In this document: one piece after another, positions 26,917 to 35,726 of the stretch | Numbering within the stretch: the stretch's first letter is position 1 | Layout of the letters: each line of letters opens with the position of its first letter | Source of the DNA: Edaphobacter acidisoli | Lineage (GTDB): Bacteria; Acidobacteriota; Terriglobia; Terriglobales; Acidobacteriaceae | Assembly (NCBI RefSeq): GCF_014642855.1 | Contig: NZ_BMJB01000001.1 | Coordinates: 1,612,001 to 1,676,000 of the forward strand | Length of the DNA stretch: 64,000 bases | Direction: 5' to 3' | Translations under genes and position numbers: made by a program | The notes under the pieces: generated by a model | What the model was told of the DNA's origin: nothing | Databases searched by the model: none | Seen by the model: the letters and a program-made list of their open reading frames with translations, nothing else

Positions 26917-27866
26917 GCACCTACCCCGCATCGACTGCCGCACGCGATCAATGGATCATCGCCCAACGCCCCGATCGCAACCATCTCGACCCACTACGCC
27001 CCTATGCCTTCCTCGTCGAAGACGAACGCTCCGCCGAAAACGAAATCGTCCCCGTAGCCACCATCTTCCTCACCAACCGCGAGTGCCCATTCCGCTGCGT
27101 GATGTGCGACCTCTGGAAGAACACACTCACCACAACCGTCCCTACCGGAGCCATCCCCGCACAAATCCAATACGCACTCTCGCAGCTCCCACCATCCCGC
27201 CAAATCAAGCTCTACAACGCCGGCAGCTTCTTCGACCCGCAAGCCATCCCACCCGAAGACTACGCCGCCATCGCCACGCAAACAGTCCACTTCGAGCGAG
27301 TTATCGTCGAGTGCCACCCATCGCTCGCAAATCAAAGATGCTTGCAATTCAAAAGTAACCTCACCGGCAAGCTCGAAGTAGCCATGGGCCTCGAAACCGC
27401 CCACCCCGAAGTCCTCACCCAGCTCAACAAGCGCATGACGCTCGACCAGTTCAAGCGCGCCGCAGACTTCCTCCAGCAAAACGAAATCGCCCTCCGCGTC
27501 TTCATCCTCGTCCAGCCACCATTCATGCGCGAAGAAGAATCGCTCGAATGGGCTGCCCGCTCACTCGACTTCGCCTTCAACTCCGGAGCCACCGCCGCCA
27601 CCCTCATCCCCACCCGCGCAGGCAACGGCGCAATGGAACACCTCCAAATCATCGGCCAATTTTCCCCACCAAAACTCAGCACTCTCGAAGCCGCAGCAAA
27701 CTACGGCCTCACCCTCAACCGTGGCCGAGTCTTCACCGACCTCTGGGACGCAAAGCCCACCTGCCCACACTGCGGCCCGCAACGCATCGAGCGCCTCCAC
27801 CAGATGAACCTGCACCAGACCATCCTCGCGCCGATCGAATGCTCCACGTGCGAGGGCCGCACGTGA
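26913..27866 (+). CDS. Radical SAM enzyme with C-terminal Cys pairs
   Basis: This 317-residue protein has a radical SAM cluster motif CX3CX2C (CPFRCVMC, C58, C62, C65) after a ~55-residue N-terminal extension, and a partial TIM-barrel (IKLYNAGSFFDP, LEVAMGLETAHPEVL). The end holds two Cys pairs (CPHC and CSTC) that could bind zinc or another cluster. The layout recalls the Elp3/MiaB-like group that includes archaeal RaSEA proteins, but I cannot assign a reaction. It overlaps the upstream gene by ATGA and the downstream one by GTGA, so all three are translationally coupled and probably act on one product. It would need an anaerobic or reduced cytoplasmic environment. Confidence 0.8.
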   Translation: MSTYPASTAARDQWIIAQRPDRNHLDPLRPYAFLVEDERSAENEIVPVATIFLTNRECPFRCVMCDLWKNTLTTTVPTGAIPAQIQYALSQLPPSRQIKLYNAGSFFDPQAIPPEDYAAIATQTVHFERVIVECHPSLANQRCLQFKSNLTGKLEVAMGLETAHPEVLTQLNKRMTLDQFKRAADFLQQNEIALRVFILVQPPFMREEESLEWAARSLDFAFNSGATAATLIPTRAGNGAMEHLQIIGQFSPPKLSTLEAAANYGLTLNRGRVFTDLWDAKPTCPHCGPQRIERLHQMNLHQTILAPIECSTCEGRT

Positions 27867-29413
27867 CCCGCCACTACGACATCGCCATCGCAGGCTCAGG
27901 CTTCGGAGGCTCACTCCTCAGCATGATCGCCCACCGCCTCGGCCACTCCGTCGTCCTCATCGAACGAGGCACGCACCCCCGCACAGTCATCGGCGAATCC
28001 TCCACCCCACTCACCAACCTGCTGCTCGAAGAGCTCACCACCCGCTACGATCTCCCCACCATCCGCCCGCTCAGCAAGTGGGGCACATGGCAACAAGCAC
28101 ACCCACAAATAGCCTGCGGTCTCAAGCGCGGCTTCACCTTCTACCATCACGATCTCGAAGACCCACAACCCTTCCCACCCGACCGCAGCCACCAACTCCT
28201 CGTCGCCGCCAGCCCGCACGACCGCATCGCCGACACCCACTGGTACCGCGCCGACTTCGATCACCTCCTCGTCCGCGAAGCCCAGTCCCTCGGCGTCGAC
28301 TACCTCGACGAAACCACCCTCACCAAAATCACCGAGCACGATTCAGCAATCCAATTCGAAGCCACACGCCACAACAACCCCATCACCATCTCCGCAAAGC
28401 TCCTCATCGACGCCACCGGCCCGCGCGGCCTGCTCCACCACGCGCTCAATCTGGGTGAAAAGCCGCTCCCCAACCTCCCCCACACCCAAGCCCTCTACAC
28501 CCACTTCACCGGCGCAGGCAAAATCGAACCCTCACACCAAGCCCCGCCCTATCCCGTAGACGCCGCCGCAGTCCATCACATCTTCGATGGAGGCTGGATC
28601 TGGGTCCTCCAATTCAACAACGGCATCACCAGCGCAGGCATCGCCGCCACAGACGCGCTCGCCACAAAACTCAACCTCAGCGAAGGCGCACCCGCCTGGC
28701 AACGCATCCTCACCCACATCCCCGCGCTCCAGCATCAATTCTCCGATGCAAAACCCACCCAACCCTTCCGCCACATCCCACACCTCTCCTTCCAAAGCGC
28801 AGCCATCACCGGCAAACGCTGGGCGCTTCTCCCCTCCGCCGCAGGCTTCGTCGACCCACTCCTCTCCACCGGCTTCCCACTCACCCTGACAGGCATCGAC
28901 CGCCTCGCCCGCATCCTAAATCAATCGACCGACGCTCAATCATTCGACTCACCCAGCCTCGCGCACGAACTCCAAACCTACGCCGCCGAAACCGAAGCCG
29001 ACCAACTCGCCGCCACCCGCCTCATCGCCGCGCTCTACGCCAACATGCACGACTTCCCCACCTTCAGCGCGCTCTCGCTGCTCTACTTCGCCGCCGTCAG
29101 CTACGCCGAAACCGCCCACCGTCTCAACAAGCCAGAACTCGCCCCATCCTTCCTCCTCCACACCCACCCGACCTTCGGTCCGGCGAGCAAAAGCCTCTGC
29201 GAACGCGCCCTCCACATCGCAACTCCCGCACAAGCCGCCGAGCTCCGCGAAGACATCCTCGGCGCCATCGACCCCATCAATGTAGCCAGCCTCGGCAACG
29301 CAACCCGCCGCAACTGGTATCCTGTCGATGCCAACGACCTCATCCAGGCCGCCCCCAAACTCAACGCCAGCCCGGAAGACATCGACCAACTCCTCCAACG
29401 CTGCGGCTTCTAA
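27863..29413 (+). CDS. FAD-dependent oxidoreductase of the flavin-halogenase-like family
   Basis: The predicted 516-residue protein starts at GTG 27863, overlapping the radical SAM stop; the frame is open further upstream but without protein-like sequence. Residues 5-36 form the FAD-binding fold (GSGFGG at 11-16, acidic E34). 'GESSTPLTNLLLEEL', 'ADFDHLLVREA', 'LIDATGP' and 'GFVDPLLSTGFPL' match the tryptophan-halogenase/geranylgeranyl-reductase branch. The halogenase WxWxIP motif is changed to WIWVLQ, so chlorination is uncertain; a Lys in CGLKRGFTFY could be the halogenase lysine. It may oxidise, reduce or halogenate a product of the upstream enzymes. The last ~150 residues are an unassigned helical domain. 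Confidence 0.8.
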   Translation: MTRHYDIAIAGSGFGGSLLSMIAHRLGHSVVLIERGTHPRTVIGESSTPLTNLLLEELTTRYDLPTIRPLSKWGTWQQAHPQIACGLKRGFTFYHHDLEDPQPFPPDRSHQLLVAASPHDRIADTHWYRADFDHLLVREAQSLGVDYLDETTLTKITEHDSAIQFEATRHNNPITISAKLLIDATGPRGLLHHALNLGEKPLPNLPHTQALYTHFTGAGKIEPSHQAPPYPVDAAAVHHIFDGGWIWVLQFNNGITSAGIAATDALATKLNLSEGAPAWQRILTHIPALQHQFSDAKPTQPFRHIPHLSFQSAAITGKRWALLPSAAGFVDPLLSTGFPLTLTGIDRLARILNQSTDAQSFDSPSLAHELQTYAAETEADQLAATRLIAALYANMHDFPTFSALSLLYFAAVSYAETAHRLNKPELAPSFLLHTHPTFGPASKSLCERALHIATPAQAAELREDILGAIDPINVASLGNATRRNWYPVDANDLIQAAPKLNASPEDIDQLLQRCGF

Positions 29414-29424
29414 TCCAACACAAA

Positions 29425-29478
29425 CGCACGTCATCTCGACCGGAGCGGAGCGAAGTGGAGAGACCCCTGTATTTCTTC
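29425..29478. repeat. Dispersed intergenic repeat element (GTCATCTCGACCGGAG type)
   Basis: The stretch GTCATCTCGACCGGAGCGGA followed by GCGAAGTGGAGAGACCCCTG lies between the flavoprotein gene and the convergent SGNH gene. It resembles the 'GTCAT(T/C)(C)TGAGCG...' elements near 47303 and 58556 in this window. Such short elements recur in intergenic DNA of related genomes. No coding content. Confidence 0.5.
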
Positions 29479-29529
29479 CGCGAGCCTCGCCACCTGCTCG
29501 ATAGCAGTCCGTATGCCCATATGCACCAC

Positions 29530-30225
29530 CTACCGCCCCGGCAACAACCCCTCAATCACCTTCACCGCCTGCTCCGCCTGCACCTCATACCCCGCTGGGG
29601 TATAGTGAACATTCCCGTTATGCAAATCATCATGCCCAAGCATCAACCCATGCTGATCATCCACCTGCACACGAAACCGCTTCATCACCGCCAGCGCATC
29701 CGCATTCCGCACATCGATCCGAGCATTCGTAGCCCCACCGGCATCGCTCGCATGCACCGGAGTCGTCGTCGCCCACACCAGCTTCGCGCCACGCCCATTC
29801 GTCCGCAGCGTCTCCACCAGCCCCGGCAACCCCTCCGCATACTCCGCCTCGGTGTACTTCCACCCATGCATCCCGTTGTTGAAGTGAATCACGGCAAAGT
29901 GCAGCGGCATCATCCGAAAATAATCCCTCACCTGAGCATCCAGCCGCGGATCACCCGAAGCCGCCGACGTCGCAAACAAATAACAGTTCGCCCGCCCCGC
30001 CAGCAGCTTCGCCACCTCCGGATAGTACCCACGCGTAATCGAATCCCCCACCAGCAACACATTCGGCAACGCGGCATCCACCGCATCCGGCTGCGCCGCC
30101 CACGTCCACTCAATCTTCTCCAGAATGCTCTTGCCCCCAGCCGCATGCCGCGCCTGAGCCACACCCGCCGAGACCGCAAACCCAACGCAAACCACCCACA
30201 CCGCACACCGCAAAGCAATCCGCAT
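29530..30225 (-). CDS. Secreted SGNH/GDSL-family hydrolase
   Basis: This 231-residue hydrolase has the SGNH catalytic blocks: GDSIT (serine nucleophile), FNNGMHGW (Asn block) and a C-terminal D-L-H-N-G-N-V-H stretch carrying the Asp/His pair. Family members are esterases or lipases, often deacetylating polysaccharides. A signal peptide (MRIALRCAVWVVCVGFAVSA) directs it to the periplasm. Of three close in-frame ATGs I chose 30225, since GAGGGGG lies 6 bases upstream; at 30231 the same sequence touches the start codon. It is convergent with the three-gene flavoprotein operon and divergent from moeB, so probably monocistronic. Confidence 0.85.
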   Translation of the reverse strand: MRIALRCAVWVVCVGFAVSAGVAQARHAAGGKSILEKIEWTWAAQPDAVDAALPNVLLVGDSITRGYYPEVAKLLAGRANCYLFATSAASGDPRLDAQVRDYFRMMPLHFAVIHFNNGMHGWKYTEAEYAEGLPGLVETLRTNGRGAKLVWATTTPVHASDAGGATNARIDVRNADALAVMKRFRVQVDDQHGLMLGHDDLHNGNVHYTPAGYEVQAEQAVKVIEGLLPGR

Positions 30226-30411
30226 CCACATCCCCCTCAAAAACAATTTTTCAACCATAAAAATCTACACGCCCTCACGAGCCCAGAACAAGCAGCACCT
30301 AAAATCAACAACTTGCAAGCCGCGCCACCCACAGCAGCCGGTCTGAGCCTTTCTGCTCCCAAAAGCATCTAGAATTAAGCAAACGCCACGAAGCATTGAG
30401 GAAGATCCCGA

Positions 30412-31647
<1,236 letters not shown>

Positions 31648-31675
31648 ACCAAAACCACTTCGCAGAAAAAACAAC

Positions 31676-31708
31676 GGCGCATCCCACCTCGGATGCGCCC
31701 TTCTTTTT
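31676..31708 (+). terminator. Rho-independent terminator of moeB
   Basis: GGCGCATCC (31676-31684) pairs perfectly with GGATGCGCC (31691-31699) and is followed by CTTCTTTTT. It begins 28 bases after the moeB stop. The following 31709-31903 has no recognisable feature. Confidence 0.88.
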
Positions 31709-31903
31709 CGCGCCTCTTTGCATTCCCATTCCCTAGCGCAGCGGAGGAATCTGCGTTTTCGACTTTCAAACCTAGTATGGCGAAGTCACATCTTCCCTAA
31801 GAAGACCCAAATTCTGTCCAAACAAACGCAGTTCTTTGCCGGTATAGCGGGATTGGCTTGGGAAATTAAGCTCGGAGCATCGAAGACCATTGTCACGCTA
31901 ACG

Positions 31904-32338
31904 TTAATCTTTCAGACCATAGCGGTTCGCGTACTCTCTACGCAAGGTTTGGCTATACCATGCGCTAACACTCTCGAACTGCAATTTGTTTTCCATCTCA
32001 TCTTCTTTAAAAGAGACGAAATGGGGGGCGCTATCCCTTATCGCAGATATCCAGGTCCCGCAATGAAAAACCAGGAGGGTTTTGTCGACACCAGATGTCC
32101 AATAGAATTCATTTCTAGCATTAATGTCATACTCAGGATTAACTGCAAACGGACTTAGGAGAGTTTCACTTTCAAACATCTCTCCGCCTCCTGTCGCAAT
32201 CCACAATTTTCTTAAATCAAGAGGAACTTGGACACCATTGGGTGGTATCCATTTATTGATTTTTGTTTCATCCGGAGTGCCGCACCATAAAAAGATATGG
32301 GGGTGTTCGATAGCATCTTTTAAGATTTGATCGATCAT
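31904..32338 (-). CDS. SMI1/KNR4 (SUKH)-like small protein, orphan
   Basis: The 144-residue protein resembles the SUKH superfamily, whose bacterial members are often immunity proteins against polymorphic toxins: 'PLDLRKLWIATGGGEMF' is the typical helix-turn with Gly-Gly, followed by a beta-rich half (LLVFHCGTWISAI). The region is clearly more AT-rich than its neighbours (codons such as AAA, TTT, GAT), which suggests acquisition. No toxin gene is adjacent; the 117 bp upstream up to hom carry only a short disrupted frame. The assignment rests on pattern, not on a search, and the protein could be an unrelated small beta protein. Confidence 0.55.
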   Translation of the reverse strand: MIDQILKDAIEHPHIFLWCGTPDETKINKWIPPNGVQVPLDLRKLWIATGGGEMFESETLLSPFAVNPEYDINARNEFYWTSGVDKTLLVFHCGTWISAIRDSAPHFVSFKEDEMENKLQFESVSAWYSQTLRREYANRYGLKD

Positions 32339-32455
32339 CGACTTCTAAGCATCCCTTCAATAAGTCCCATAAATTTGCGGGTTTCTGCCTTGAATCGAAC
32401 ACCTTGCCGGACGCTCCATCCATTCCGCCGTTGTATTGCGGGCGAGGCACGAACC

Positions 32456-33757
32456 CTACTCCGCCTTATCCTCCGGCACCAGAATCTGCAGACAAAGCGG
32501 CTTCTCCAACATGCAGTCCATCTTGCCAATCGACACCATCGCCTTCTCGATCGTCGAAGTCAGGCTCGGCTCCGTCGTAATCACAAACGGCAGCTTATGC
32601 TTCGGATAGCCGCGCCGTTGCAGCAGCGAATCAATATTCGCCCCCACCTTCGCCAGCGCGCCCGAGATCGCCGAAACAATCCCCGGCTTATCATCCACCA
32701 CAAACCGCAAATAGTGCGGAGCCATAAAGTCGCTCGTCACCGCGCGCTTCCTCACCGGCAGCTCGACCGACCTGCAACCCTGCGCCACAGCCAGCAAATC
32801 CGAGACGACAGCAACAGCCGTAGGCTCGCCGCCCGCACCGTGGCCCGAGAAAACCACATCCCCGCCGAACTCCCCACTCGTCACCACCATATTCTGCGTC
32901 CCATGCGACCACGCCAGCGGCGACGCCAACGGCACCAGCATCGGCGCCACCCTCGCATGAACCACCGCCCCATCCAACTGCGCCCGCGATATCTGCCGAA
33001 TCGTGCAGTTCAGCTCTTTTGCATAAGCGAAATCTACGGCTTCGACCGTAGCAATCGTCTGCGTCGGCACCGCATCCGGATCCAGCTCCGCCCGCATCGC
33101 AATCCGCGACAGGATGCACAACTTCGCCCGCGCATCGTACCCATCCACATCCGCCGAAGGATCAGCCTCGGCATACCCAAGCTGCTGCGCATCGGCCAAC
33201 ACCGTCGCGTAGTCCGCGCCCGACTCCATCCTGCTCAGAATGTAGTTGCACGTCCCATTCAAAATCCCGCTCAGCCGCGTCACCCTGTCGCCGCCCAGCC
33301 CCTGCAGCATCCCCGGAATCACCGGCACACCGCCCGCAACCGCCGCGCCATGCACCAGGTACACGCCATGCTGCGCAGCCAGCCGCGCCAGTCCAGTCCC
33401 GCGATAAGCAATCAACTGCTTATTCGCCGTCACCACACTCTTGCCTGAACTCAACGCCTTACGAATCCAGCTCTCCGTCGGGGTCAGCCCACCCGTCAGC
33501 TCGACCACAACATCCACATCCGACCGCAGAATCTCATCCACATTCTCGGTCCACTTCACCGAACCAGACACAGCCTTCGCCGCATCCGAAGCGCGCTTCC
33601 GCCCCACATTCCGGTTGAAGATATGCGTCAGCTCAATGCCCGCAAACTTCTGCGCCGCGAGCACCCGCGCCACCGAACTGCCCACGGTCCCAAACCCCAG
33701 CAGCGCCACCTTCACCGCCGCATCCGCCTTCTTCGCCTGCTTCTTCTTCGTAGCCAT
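32456..33757 (-). CDS. hom: Homoserine dehydrogenase with C-terminal ACT domain
   Basis: The 433-residue enzyme reduces aspartate semialdehyde to homoserine with NAD(P)H in the threonine/methionine branch. It starts with a lysine-rich tail and a Rossmann motif (VALLGFGTVGSSVARVLA). The catalytic region has 'GTCNYILSRM', 'GYAEADPSADVDGYDARAKL' with the acid/base Lys, and an ACT domain near 350-425 (YLRFVVDDKPGIVSAISGAL) for feedback control by threonine. Length fits the ACT-bearing group. It begins 2 bp after the guanine deaminase stop, so the two are cotranscribed although their pathways are unrelated. Confidence 0.95.
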   Translation of the reverse strand: MATKKKQAKKADAAVKVALLGFGTVGSSVARVLAAQKFAGIELTHIFNRNVGRKRASDAAKAVSGSVKWTENVDEILRSDVDVVVELTGGLTPTESWIRKALSSGKSVVTANKQLIAYRGTGLARLAAQHGVYLVHGAAVAGGVPVIPGMLQGLGGDRVTRLSGILNGTCNYILSRMESGADYATVLADAQQLGYAEADPSADVDGYDARAKLCILSRIAMRAELDPDAVPTQTIATVEAVDFAYAKELNCTIRQISRAQLDGAVVHARVAPMLVPLASPLAWSHGTQNMVVTSGEFGGDVVFSGHGAGGEPTAVAVVSDLLAVAQGCRSVELPVRKRAVTSDFMAPHYLRFVVDDKPGIVSAISGALAKVGANIDSLLQRRGYPKHKLPFVITTEPSLTSTIEKAMVSIGKMDCMLEKPLCLQILVPEDKAE

Positions 33758-33759
33758 TC

Positions 33760-34233
33760 TCAGTAATCCACTCTCTCCGCCTGCTTCTTCCAGGCGTCAA
33801 AACTCTCCGTTGCCTTCTCCGCCAGCATCCTCGCCGCCGGAATCCCCCGCGCCGCAACCGGCCGCTTGATCTCGTCATACAAAAACGCATCATCAAAACC
33901 CGCGGCCGCAGCATCGGCAGACGTGCCGCTATAAAAGATCGCCTCACACCGAGCCCAATAAATCGCCGCCAGGCACATCGGACAAGGCTCACAGCTCGTA
34001 TAAACCTGGCACCCACGCAGTTCAAAGGCTCCCAGCGCCGCGCACGCATTCCGAATCGCCATCACCTCGGCATGGGCCGTGGCGTCCTTCAGCGCCGTCA
34101 CCTGGTTCACCCCGGTCGCCACCACCGCACCGTCGCGCACAATCACCGCGCCAAACGGCCCGCCGCGCCCCGAAGTCACATTCTCCGTCGCCAGCGCGAT
34201 CGCCTTTTCCATAAAGATTGGATTGCCTTGCAT
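33760..34233 (-). CDS. guaD: Guanine deaminase-type nucleobase deaminase
   Basis: This 157-residue member of the cytidine/deoxycytidylate deaminase family would convert guanine to xanthine. The zinc site is complete: H54 and E56 in HAEV, C84 and C87 in PCPMC. The C-terminal 'AAGFDDAFLYDEIKRP' closely recalls Bacillus subtilis GuaD, which is of equal size, and separates it from TadA. An in-frame GTG at 34272 has no ribosome site; ATG 34233 (AAGGA 10 bases upstream) gives the family length. It is divergent from an allantoate amidohydrolase gene, consistent with purine breakdown. Confidence 0.85.
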   Translation of the reverse strand: MQGNPIFMEKAIALATENVTSGRGGPFGAVIVRDGAVVATGVNQVTALKDATAHAEVMAIRNACAALGAFELRGCQVYTSCEPCPMCLAAIYWARCEAIFYSGTSADAAAAGFDDAFLYDEIKRPVAARGIPAARMLAEKATESFDAWKKQAERVDY

Positions 34234-34354
34234 CGGCCCTATATCCTTATCTGCATTGATGGAGCGGGACACTCAAATTATGTCACATGCACTCACCTCC
34301 AACCGCCCCACAGACCTCTCGGCCGCTAACCTTCCAGCAAAACAATAAGCAACC

Positions 34355-35623
34355 ATGACAGTTACAATTCCAACCCGCAGCCAACGCCCCGCAGCCGACC
34401 GCATCCTCTCCCGCTGCCGCGAGATCGCCGCCTGCACCGAGGTCCCCGGCCAGATCACCCGCACCTTCCTCTCACCCGCCATGCGCCGCGTCCACACCCT
34501 TCTCCGCGATTGGATGGACGCCGCCGGCATGACCGTCCGCATCGACGCCGCAGGCAATCTGCGCGGCGTCCTCCCCGGCCCCACGCCACAAGCCCCGCGC
34601 CTCATCATCGGCTCGCACCTCGACACCATACCCAACGCCGGCCCCTACGACGGCGCCCTCGGCGTCGTCCTCGGCCTCGCCGTCGCCGAAGAGCTCCGCG
34701 GCCAGAACCTTCCCTTCAGCATCGAAGTCATCGGCTTCTCCGCAGAAGAAGGCGTGCGCTTCAGCAAACCCTTCCTCGGCAGCCTCGCGCTCATCGGTGA
34801 GCTCGACGCCGAAACCCTCGCCCTCCCCGACCGCAACGGCGTCACCGTCGCCGAAGCCATCCGCATCTTCGGCCTCAACCTCGCCGAGCTGCCCAACGCC
34901 GAGCTCGCCACCGGCAGCTTCGCCTATCTCGAAGTCCACATCGAACAAGGCCCCGTGCTCGAAAGCGAATCCCTCCCCCTCGGCATCGTCGAAGCCATCG
35001 CCGGACAGACCCGCACCGCCTTCATCTTCGAGGGCCAAGCCAACCACGCCGGCGCCACCCCCATGCACCTCCGCCACGACGCCCTCAGCGCCGCCGCCGA
35101 ATGGATCGCCGAAGTCGAAGCCTACGCCGCCTCCCGTGAAGGCCTCCTCGCCACCGTCGACACCATCGAAGCCCATCCCGGAGCGACCAACATCATCCCC
35201 GCCCGCGTCACCGCCACACTCGACCTCCGCCACGCCAACGACGACACCCGCGCCACCGCCATCAACAACCTCACCACCACCGCAAAACTCAGCGCCGCAA
35301 AACGCGGAGTCAAGCTCACCACCCAAACCCAGCTCGACCAACCCGCCGTCCCCATGGACCGCCATCTCACCAGACTGCTCGAGTCCGCCGCCACCACCGC
35401 AAAAGCCCCGCACAAAAAAATGACCAGCGGCGCCGGTCACGACGCCATGATCGTCGCCCGCCGCCTGCCCGCTGCGATGCTCTTCCTCCGCAGCCCCGAA
35501 GGCATCAGCCACCACCCCAACGAGCGCGTCCACCCACCCGACATCGAAGCCGCCCTCACCACCACCCTCGAATTCCTCAAGCTCCTCAGCAACGACGAAG
35601 CCATCCCAAAACCAACCGCCTGA
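34355..35623 (+). CDS. Allantoate amidohydrolase / N-carbamoyl-amino-acid hydrolase (M20 family)
   Basis: The 422-residue zinc hydrolase of the M20/AllC-HyuC group removes ammonia and CO2 from allantoate or hydrolyses N-carbamoyl amino acids. Metal ligands are visible: H88 and D90 in GSHLDT, D99 in YDG, and E131-E132 in SAEEGVRF. The dimerisation lid domain lies around 215-330 (GQTRTAFIFEGQANHAGATP). Allantoate is favoured because the divergent neighbour is a guanine deaminase, but the family cannot be split by motif alone. Spacing to the deaminase start (34233) is 121 bp, enough for a shared control region, where no clear operator was recognised. Confidence 0.82.
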   Translation: MTVTIPTRSQRPAADRILSRCREIAACTEVPGQITRTFLSPAMRRVHTLLRDWMDAAGMTVRIDAAGNLRGVLPGPTPQAPRLIIGSHLDTIPNAGPYDGALGVVLGLAVAEELRGQNLPFSIEVIGFSAEEGVRFSKPFLGSLALIGELDAETLALPDRNGVTVAEAIRIFGLNLAELPNAELATGSFAYLEVHIEQGPVLESESLPLGIVEAIAGQTRTAFIFEGQANHAGATPMHLRHDALSAAAEWIAEVEAYAASREGLLATVDTIEAHPGATNIIPARVTATLDLRHANDDTRATAINNLTTTAKLSAAKRGVKLTTQTQLDQPAVPMDRHLTRLLESAATTAKAPHKKMTSGAGHDAMIVARRLPAAMLFLRSPEGISHHPNERVHPPDIEAALTTTLEFLKLLSNDEAIPKPTA

Positions 35624-35726
35624 AATGCCGGGATGGTCATCCATCCGCCGCAAACGCAAGGGCCCGCTTTTCTCCCCGCCCAGCACCAATTTTGCTCTAG
35701 CATCGGAGTAGCAGAGCCACACACAC

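Noticed and set aside
32385-32405. tRNA T-arm-like word (TTCGATTC on the minus strand)
   Set aside because: No complementary 5-bp stems around it and no acceptor or anticodon arm could be drawn.
32339-32455. Short minus-strand frame with GFVPRPQYNGGMDGASGKVF, considered as a Rhs-type toxin remnant
   Set aside because: Only ~60 codons, overlaps the SUKH-like gene in another frame, and lacks any recognisable core motif; kept only as context for that finding.
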